Assembly: GCA_051453625.1 (NCBI GenBank)
Contig: JBOZIK010000001.1
Span: 84,184,230 to 84,248,229 of the forward strand
Origin: Welwitschia mirabilis
Lineage: Eukaryota > Gnetophyta > Gnetopsida > Welwitschiales
Direction of reading: 5' to 3'
DNA: 64,000 nucleotides
The notes beneath the pieces are model-generated. The model was not told the origin of the DNA. It was given only the letters and a program-made list of their open reading frames with translations, and made no database searches. Below are positions 56,571-64,000 of this stretch, piece after piece; positions within the stretch are counted from its first letter, which is position 1; each line of letters starts with the position of its first letter. Made by a program: the position numbers and the translations under genes.

Positions 56571-57720
56571 GCAATAAAGGCAAACATAGTCCTAAAAAAC
56601 ATTTCCTTGGACTTGAGGCAAGAAAGAAAAATTTATTTCTTTAATTAAGCAAGAGAATTATTCTACATTTACTATTTCTTATTTGCATACTTCAAAATCT
56701 TTGAAAATTTCTAAAAATTAAGCAAGTTCTACTAAAAATCCTACCTCTTCTCTTTTGCCTAATCATCCTAATACTCTTACTTCTATAGCATCTAACAAAT
56801 CTTCACTCAAAATATCAGGATCCTCTAATTTAGATGTCACTTTAAAGGATGTGTTAGCTAAGAAAAATAGGGGACTTTAAAACCATTTGACCTATTCCCT
56901 GAAGATGGCATAGAGTTAAAAAACTTGAATGCCTATCCTATCTTTTCTAGAGAACCTAATGACGGCCCATTCCAAGACATAGTCAAGATTAAACAACTCA
57001 TATTTACTTTATAGAATGGAAAAAGTAAAATTTTAGATAGAACCTACATGATAATCTTTCCATTTACATTAAAAGAAAAAGTGGAAATTTGACTTAAAAC
57101 CATTTCACATAGAAGTCTTAAGTCATGAAACCAAGTATAAAAAGTCTCTATCAAATGATTCATGAATGCGATAGTCATGAGAATAAGAAACAAATAGGTA
57201 ATTAATTTCCAATAATTCCCTCATGAATATTACTCCTCAACATATGAAAGATTTTTTATAGTCATGTCATTCAACATAGTGAATGAGTTTGGAAAATAAG
57301 AACTTATTAATAATTTCTATAGTAGGTTAAATAGTCAAATCAAACAATGGTAGGTTTTTCATGTTATGAAAATTTACTTAATTTAACCTTAGATGATGCT
57401 TGGAACTTATTAGAAGACCTTGTAAAAAGAAGTTAAAATTGGTTAAGAACTACATGTAAAGATGTTAGACCTATAGGTGAAATGATTAGAGATTCGAAAA
57501 AAAGTACAACATGAATAAGAACAATCAAAGATTTACATCCTACTTAGTGATCTTACTAGTACCTTGGAGAGTTACATGAAAGCATTAACAAATGCAAAAT
57601 TGATAAATTAACTCAACCATTATAAAATATGTAATGAAAACTATCACTGTACTAAAGAATGCCTAGATTTACCAACTTGTAGAAAGGCCATATTCAATGA
57701 ATTTTATGCATTAAATCAAA
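56571..57720 (+). pseudogene. Ty3/gypsy gag
   Basis: A Ser/Asn-rich start ('SLKISGSSNLDVTLKDVLAK') is followed by 'ELKNLNAYPIFSREPNDGPF', 'IVKIKQLIFTL', 'NGKSKILDRTYMIIFPFTLK', 'YSSTYERFFIVMSFNIVNEF' and 'ELINNFYSRLNSQIKQW', all with intervening stops. A degraded knuckle 'YKICNENYHCTKEC' lies near 57620-57665, with the first Cys replaced by Tyr. Same family as the gags at 26800-27480 and 32219-33100. Confidence 0.75.
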
Positions 57721-58420
57721 TGCCAAATAACTTTTTAGGTAAAAATAATATACTCCATAAAATAGTGAACTTTAACATCTTTCAAATCCTCATTTGATAA
57801 GAAATATAAAAGCAATAACTTTCAGCCCAAGTTTTTCAACAACGATAGAAATTATCCTTATAAAGAACTCAAAAAGAAATTAGACACCATTGATAAAATT
57901 TTAGAAAATTAGAATAAGTCCTATAAAATTTGATTGACCTCCTTCGAAAAAATATGCTAGGAAATCAAAGGCCATAAGAATCACTAACCACCCAACTATT
58001 TCAAATCCAAATGATGTGAAGAAAGATTGAAAAGTAGTTACTAGAAGTAGGAATGATACTACTTCTCATTAAGAACCTTTATCTTCTTTCCAAAAAGATA
58101 ATGAAGTACCTTAAGAAGATGATATTGAAGTTCTTAATCAACCATACTTTTCTTTCTACTCTCAACTTTAAATATCACAATAAAAACCAACATCCAAAGA
58201 ATAAGACTATTCCATGGCTAAATAGATTGAACAAAAATCCAACTTATGATAAGTATTTAAAAGAAATTATGAATGATTTTCCTATCAACCTACCCTTGTG
58301 TAAGATCCTTTAAAACAACCCCAAGTACAAAAAAATTTGTAAGAACTTAGTAAGAAGAAAATAATAAAGGATAATCCCAAGTAAAGTATTCATTTCATAA
58401 TCCCTTTCCAACTTAGTTTA
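57721..58420 (+). pseudogene. Gag-protease linker
   Basis: Includes the 86-residue frame at 58053-58313 with 'NKNPTYDKYLKEIMNDFP', which resembles the MPSYxKFLKEI segment preceding protease in Athila polyproteins. Stops elsewhere. Confidence 0.55.
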
Positions 58421-58870
58421 TTAAAATGTCCTAAGTTTAAAGATCCAAGGACAACCACTATTTGTATTATTTTGAAAGAAAATAAGAAAATCAAGATAGA
58501 CTTAATAGACATAGGGACAAGTGTAAATATTATGCCTTTACACATTTGTAAAAAGTTTAGATTAAAAGAAAGAATTTAACGTACTAGAATAGTGTTGGAA
58601 TTAGCTAATGTAATAATTAAGAAACCAATAGGAATAATCAAAGAATTAGCGATTCAATTTGAGAAAGCTTTCTACCCTATAGATGTGGTCATCATTAAGC
58701 TCTACTTTTAGGAAGTGCTTTTTATGCAATAGTTCATTATGTCATTGATAATTACATGAGGATGATGGAGTATCATATAGACGATAAAAATTTTGGTATT
58801 AGAGTATTCGATGCTATTTGTTACAATGTAAATTTATACAATCTAAAAATCTTTTATGTAAACCTGTAAA
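58421..58870 (+). pseudogene. Ty3/gypsy aspartic protease (active-site Asp kept)
   Basis: 'SLLKCPKFKDPRTTTICII' then 'IDLIDIGTSVNIMPLHICKK' with the catalytic Asp codon at 58508-58510. Then 'VLELANVIIKKPIGIIKELA', 'YPIDVVII', and at the end 'IDDKNFGIRVFDAI'. Stops occur after the active site. The element is interrupted 24 bp later by another LTR. Confidence 0.75.
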
Positions 58871-59598
58871 TCATATAACTTATAGAAAGCACATGCTAGT
58901 ATAGATGGGAGTTCACCCGAATAACATAATCTAAAGAAGGCACTAGGCTTAGAGTTAGAGAATTGATTTTACCAAGGTATCTTTAGTTATTTTTGTATTT
59001 ATAAAATATAAAATGAAATAACACAAATAAATGCAATGCTTAGATAGAAATGATATGCAAGTAAATGGAAATTGGAATGCAAATGCAAATGGAATGGAAA
59101 TAGAAATGAAATAGAAATAGATCCTACTTAGACCCTAGTCTTTCTATCATAAAGACTACTTTTCTATGACTTATATCAAGTAATAAGAGTACCTAGTAGT
59201 CCTTAATCAATATAAACTATAAGATTTATTTAAGTAGAACATGAAATGCAATATAAAAGAAATAGGAAAGTAATGCAAATCTACTATTACTAATCAAGGT
59301 CAATCTTAATAAAGGTTACCCTTATGATCTAAATAAATTAAATCTTATCATTAACTAAGACCAACTTAAATCATAAGGGATATACACAATAATGAAATGA
59401 AAGAGAAAATTATATTAATCCAAATGAAATTAGAACAACATCCACTTACAAATCAGAACAATAGCACCTCAATAAGAGGGACATAGCCTAATACTAAGGA
59501 GACTCCTTTCTATAGCATGAGATGAACCTCTTGTCCTTCAATCCTTTATCACAAGTATTAGGTATAAAATATGGGGAGAAAATGAAGGAGGATAAGGG

Positions 59599-59606
59599 TA
59601 TTTATA
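59599..59606 (-). promoter_or_regulatory. TATA box of LTR promoter
   Basis: TATAAATA on the minus strand. Confidence 0.5.
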
Positions 59607-59947
59607 GATTTTCAATTGAGTAATTTGAAGGAAAAATCCTAAAGGCAGGAAATAGAAATCCTAACAACCCACATGGTTCATTTGACCCCATTTATAATGA
59701 AATTCATTGTTGTAGTGTAAAAATAGTTGTCATCCTATCTGTCATTTCCATGATAGAGGGGATGACCCTACCTTAATGGTTTGGATAGTATGCCATGTAT
59801 TTTCTTTAGCCCTATGGGTTTCCTATGCATAGTCCTGATGTTATTATTATATCTATTATCCAGATGACTATGTGGATGATTTCCTCTCAACATCTGCATT
59901 ATGTCCTACTATCAGCACCACCGGCGTCTATTCACATTAGCAGTCTG

Positions 59948-59973
59948 GTCATCTTAGGTGTCATGGGGATGAC
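59948..59973. repeat. 26-bp GATGAC motif in U3
   Basis: Arms GTCATCTTA and GGGGATGAC around GGTGTCAT. Confidence 0.7.
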
Positions 59974-60077
59974 AGTTGGGACAACGGTTTTACTTTGCTC
60001 TTTTCTCCAAGGTAAATCAGCCTTTGCATCATAAAGTCCTTTGTTCCAATTTTACAATATCATAACAAGCCAGATAT

Positions 60078-60228
60078 TACATGTTTTAATAATCATCCTA
60101 TTAAATCTTCATAAATATTATATGTTTTGCTAATCATCCTATTAAATCTTCCGAGAAACTATCAAAAATGCTAGATATTACATGTTTTGCTAATCATCCT
60201 ATTAAATCTTCATAGTCATCAATATTGC
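60078..60228. repeat. Three degenerate tandem units in LTR end
   Basis: Units 'acatgttttaataatcatcc', 'atatgttttgctaatcatcc' and 'acatgttttgctaatcatcc', each followed by 'tattaaatctt', start at about 60078, 60119 and 60180. Confidence 0.85.
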
Positions 60229-60329
60229 ATAAAAACCTATATGAATGTCCTATAAAAGTAATTCAAATACATTATTAAATTCCCATAAATTAGCATTACA
60301 ACACTATTGAAAAAGACATTTAAGATGAA

Positions 60330-60944
60330 TTAGACATAGAAGAAACAATTAGTCATCCATGTTAGTGCAACATCATCGTTTAGAAGAAAGGCTTCTTTCA
60401 TTACATGACTGAATCTTATTTGATGATGAGGAGGAATATTCTATTATTCTTAAATTGTTAAACTTTTCTAATCCTAGTAATCACAATAGAAATCTCTTAA
60501 ACCACTCTTGTAATGATGATTCTCATGAGGACTTTGAATCCATACTTGATTATGATATCCAATATGTAAGATTCATTGAACTCTTTTATACTAAGATGGG
60601 CATTTTACAGCTATGAAGTATGAAAATGATCTTCAACTCAAAGACTTAACCAATGGTTTAAAATATATTTTCTTAAATAATAATCCTAAGAAACCATTAA
60701 TCATTAGTTCTTAACTTTACCCTTCATAAAAAAAAAGCCTTATTTCAACTTCTTACTTCAAATTAAAAGATTTTACATGGATTTATAAAGATCTTAGTAC
60801 TATTTCTCCTCATATTATTCAACATAAAATTTACATAGAGAATAATGCTAAACCCATTAGTAAACCTTAAAGAAGACTTAATCCTATTCTTAAGCTAGTA
60901 GTCGAGAACAAAATCATTAAACTTATGAACATAGATTAATTTAT
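60330..60944 (+). pseudogene. Protease-RT linker and RT N-terminus
   Basis: The linker (60415-60620) is open with 'DDEEEYSIILKLLNFSNPSN' and 'DSHEDFESILDYDIQYVRF'. RT starts after a frame change: 'LKDLTNGLKYIFLNNNPKK', 'PLIISS', a decayed middle, 'ILKLVVENKIIKLMNID'. These match 24751-25308 on the other strand. RT stops there; the catalytic core is absent. Confidence 0.75.
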
Positions 60945-61165
60945 GCTTTTGTAGAATAATAAAGTACATCTTATACATGATAAGCTAACCTCTAAATGGC
61001 TTAGTTCTTATCATGTAAAAAGGATACATTCCAATAGCTCTATTAAGGTATATAAACTTCAAACTCAAGAAATCCAAAAAGTAAATAAACAAAGGTCAAA
61101 ACTTTATACATCTCTAGATGTTTATTCTTATACCTTAAAGATGATAGAAGAAATTAACTTTGAAA
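60945..61165 (+). pseudogene. Integrase C-terminal (GPY/F-like) domain
   Basis: Reads 'HDKLTSKWLSSYHVKRIHSN' then 'SSIKVYKLQTQEIQKVNKQR', 'SKLYTSLDVYS' and 'MIEEINFERF' without a stop. 'KLTSKW..PY.V..I.SN' matches 22260-22350 of the better element ('KKLTSRWLNPCLICKVHSN'). This domain normally ends the integrase and helps target insertion. It follows the RT N-terminus directly. Confidence 0.75.
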
Positions 61166-61170
61166 GATTT

Positions 61171-63389
61171 TGTCACATCCAAATTCTTTCCTAAGGTTAG
61201 AAAACCTTTTTATTCATTTACACAATTAAGTTAAATTTGGAAAATTAATGATAATAAATAAGTCTAGTTTTTGGTTATCTAGAAATAATAATATTGAGAT
61301 AAAGTAATATTAAAGCTAAAGAACTTATATGATATTAATTAGAATTTATTAAAATATTAACTATAGTTATTACTTTAGTTAATTAATTGAAATATTAAGT
61401 TAACTGTGAAATTTACTATTGCTTATGCATGTTTTTTTATTGATGTATTTTAACATTAGATTTTTTTAATTTATTTTAGAAACTAATTACAGCTTTAATA
61501 TACACTTCTCTTAATTATATTTATTCATGCAATAGTAATGATATATGATCTAAAGTATTTTATTTTGTAATTTATCTCATCCATTAAGATTTATTTATGA
61601 GATATTATTACATTATTGTTTACACCTAGTGGTCATGCTTGGGAAGGATGGATTATGGAAACCTAAACTATTTTTATAACTTAAGCCTTAGTGTTAGACC
61701 TACTATTAGTCTTATGATTATAAATACCTAAGTCCCCTAGTTATTAGAGTCATAGGTATATACCTTTTAAATTGTGATCATGTAAAACTTGGAATCAACT
61801 AGGGGTACCTTGGAGTTTAGCTAGAATAGGTTTGGTTCTTATTCTTTTTTGCAAATACTTGTATGATCTGTTCTTGAATTTCTTTCCTTTGAATTTGTAT
61901 CTTATAAATTTCAAATTAATAAAATATAATTTTTATTATCATGTACATGTTGAAGTTTTCATAAACCTTATAGTTTTCTATTAATATCTTGTAAGAGTCT
62001 TCTATGGATTTGGAGATCTATGTTTTACATGAACCCATTATGAGAATCTTGTAAATCATAATCTACCTTGTTGTTAAGTACTTGTACTAAGTTTTGTTGA
62101 CTACCCCTTTGTAAGCCTCACATATAATCATTTGATTGACCATTAATACTAGCATTAGGTAAGAAACTTTTATCTGACCAAGGTAACCAATTATTTGAAC
62201 CTTAGAGAGTGATGCTCTCTATTGTGAGTTGCAAGATCATGGGACCAAACCTCTAGGAAGAAAATAAAAACATATATGCATAATTATGATAATCTTGATT
62301 CCTTGTATTTTTTTGAAACTAGCTTACTTAATATGTTTTGAGATAACATTAAAGAAGATAATTTCGATTGATGAGTAGTCATGTTCATTTTCCTTGTGAT
62401 GTAGTCTCCTATCCTGCTCTTAGAAACCCTTACCTACCTGTTTTATTGTCATGGACCATACTAGGAACTATGTTAGATAATAGTTCCTATACCATACTTG
62501 CATGTGAAAGAACTAATGTAACTAGAGATGCATGAAAAATTGAAGGATGTAATGCTAAAATAAATGTTATTTTATGTGCTTTTATTGCTTATTAGATGTT
62601 ACTAGTTAAAAGACTTTGTCATCTAAAGCTCTAAAATAGTTTTTGGCATGAATTCAATGATCTACTTAAGTTTACTTGGGAACTATAGAAATACGTTTAT
62701 TTGCTCTTACATGAAAATATTTCATGTGTTAGTTTTATTCCTCTTACAAGAGTTGGTTGAGAGACATGCTTATGTGTACTTTATAAATAGTAATGGATAA
62801 TAGTTAGTTTATATTTTATTTAATGCTATGGATATCTATCATCCATTTACTTACTTCAATTATTTGTAGTATTATTATAGTTAATTATTTATGGGCTTTC
62901 ATAAGTAATAAAGAATTTAAATATTTAGAATTTTAATAAGATTATCATAGTAGAGAATACATGTGAGAAACAATAATCTGTATTCATTAGGAGCATTTGA
63001 ATAAGGAAAGATAAATGTTAATCCTTGTGAAAAAGCCCCAAAACATTAACCCTTAAAAACACATAAAATGGTGTCTATCTACATCTCTATGTCTATTATA
63101 GAAGAAATCCTCAATGCCTTATACTATAATCTTAATTGAATTTGAAAATGTCATTGAGATATTTTTTTTGAATACTTTCATAACCCTTCTTTATTATTTG
63201 GATCTATTTGCTTAAGAATCACTTACTCCTAGAACATCTGTGAAGAAAAACATTATATTCTTGTACACTTCATTTTCTCCATCTAATTTTTAAATGCATC
63301 ACTCCTTTTGATAAGTACTTGATAGTATGATTTATAAGGAAAAGTCAACTCACTCATTTACCTTCTATCTTCCATCAATTATTTAAAAT
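61171..63389. other. Unassigned AT-rich stretch
   Basis: No coding frame. A 'tgtcacatcc' at 61172 resembles the start of some chromovirus LTRs, but no primer site, partner LTR or pol was found, so I do not call it. A weak polyadenylation-like AATAAAATA lies near 61918. Confidence 0.35.
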
Positions 63390-64000
63390 TGGTTGTGTGC
63401 TATCTTATAACCTCCTATTCTGCTTGTATGTACTGTCTATTCCTGTCCTTACTATCTTTATAAGCCTTATTTCTCCATGTGTCTTTCACACTTATGCCTT
63501 ACTCCCTAACATTCTAATTAGCATCTCCATGTATACTCTCCACACTATGTTTCCTGATCCATTGGTCAACCTCCCATGTCATTTTGTTTTTACTTATGTC
63601 TATCCTCATATTAATTCACATGTAGTCTCTCTTCCTCTATACATGATCCATCTTCCATGCACATTGCTATTTCATCTTTCTAACTATTAATCTAGTACTC
63701 CTTCCTCTATTTGATCATGTTCCTCCATCATACTACTTTTCTAATGTCCCTCTACACGAATTATACTTCCCTTTGTATTCATGTCCAACTTATCCATCTC
63801 CATCTTAGTGCCACTCTTCCTCTGCACTGTGCTTATCTTGCATGCCTCCTTTCTTTCGCCTCTACATTATTATTTAAGTTTAGCACTATGCCTCGTGTAT
63901 CCTTGGTGCACTGTCTCCCTATGAACTATTTTATTTAAACACTGCCCTAACTAGGTCTCTCTCTTTAAATCCCTCTACCATCTCTATGTCTTTCACAACA
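63390..64000. other. Pyrimidine-rich (plus strand) tract
   Basis: The plus strand is strikingly rich in C and T and poor in G compared with the rest of the window. The open frames at 63397-63690 and 63711-63938 are a result of that composition (Leu/Ser/Tyr/His-rich, no motif). I do not call them genes. It runs off the window end. Confidence 0.5.

Larger units (their letters stand above)
58894..60300 (-). mobile_element. LTR inserted between protease and RT (solo LTR)
   Basis: TG at 58894 and CA at 60299-60300. Both flanks are consecutive parts of the same plus-strand polyprotein. TATA box on the minus strand (59599-59606), with GATGAC motifs upstream (59729-59766, 59948-59973). The block 'acatccacttacaa' links it to the LTR family of 10039-10972. 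No internal region remains, so it is a solo LTR left by LTR-LTR recombination or an incomplete insertion. The flanking 5-mers (gcaca, acact) do not match, so the ends may be off by several bases. The plus-strand frame 59825-60034 is a shadow. Confidence 0.6.
56071..61170 (+). mobile_element. Interior of plus-strand Athila-like element, interrupted and deleted
   Basis: Order: leader, gag, protease, then a foreign minus-strand LTR (58894-60300), the protease-RT linker, the RT N-terminus, and directly the integrase C-terminus. RT core, RNase H and the integrase core are missing. Its 3' LTR was not found. Confidence 0.75.

Noticed and set aside
61172-62050. Possible chromovirus LTR starting tgtcacatcc
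   Set aside because: No partner LTR, no tRNA-iMet primer site and no pol nearby. A start motif alone is not enough.
63397-63938. Two plus-strand frames of 97 and 75 residues
   Set aside because: Composition follows the pyrimidine-rich strand; no motif, signal peptide or homologous pattern recognised.

Overview
This window is a plant nuclear repeat region. It is very AT-rich, broken by runs of N (2386-2441, 21365-21374, 24028-24462, 27829-27928, 38209-38308, 44126-44866, 52165-52174, 53574-53583), and filled almost end to end with decayed LTR retrotransposons. I found no convincing host gene, tRNA, rRNA or CRISPR. Ty3/gypsy elements of the Athila/Tat branch (primer site matching plant tRNA-Asp) and Ty1/copia elements of the Sirevirus type together point to a flowering plant with a repeat-rich genome. 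I cannot name the species. All domain calls come from reading translations by eye; there was no database search. Many LTR ends are approximate.

Layout. (1) 1-955: an LTR fragment cut by the window edge. (2) 3180-10972: an old Athila-like element on the minus strand: integrase, RNase H, RT, protease, gag, long leader, primer site, LTR. (3) 10973-17247: anonymous AT-rich DNA. (4) 17248-30039: a nearly complete 12.8-kb Athila-like element on the minus strand with both LTRs, primer site, gag, protease, RT/RNase H, integrase and an extra ORF between pol and the 3' LTR. (5) 30165-32218: a copia LTR with an 80-bp minisatellite and a stub of internal DNA. (6) 32219-38208: one LTR (33651-34716) with gypsy internal sequence on both sides. 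(7) 38309-40905: a copia RT fragment and a second copy of the region-5 LTR. (8) 40911-51210: a 10.3-kb Sirevirus on the minus strand with paired LTRs, primer site, polypurine tract, gag with an intact zinc knuckle, integrase, RT and a 3' accessory ORF. (9) 51211-53573: a plus-strand gypsy LTR, primer site and leader. (10) 53584-55050: a minus-strand Tat-like RT fragment. (11) 55060-61170: a plus-strand Athila-like element interrupted by a minus-strand LTR (58894-60300) and with most of pol deleted. (12) 61171-64000: unassigned, ending in a strongly pyrimidine-rich tract.

These domains would once have served the copy-and-paste cycle (gag particle, protease, RT/RNase H, integrase). All the coding copies carry stops, frameshifts or changed catalytic residues, so none looks autonomous. 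The most interesting items are: a 26-bp hairpin-like motif (9-8-9 layout) recurring in several LTR families and internal regions; a related accessory ORF after pol in both gypsy and copia elements; a single LTR shared by two internal regions; primer sites decayed almost only by C-to-T/G-to-A change; and minus-strand orientation of every recognised element in the first 51 kb.
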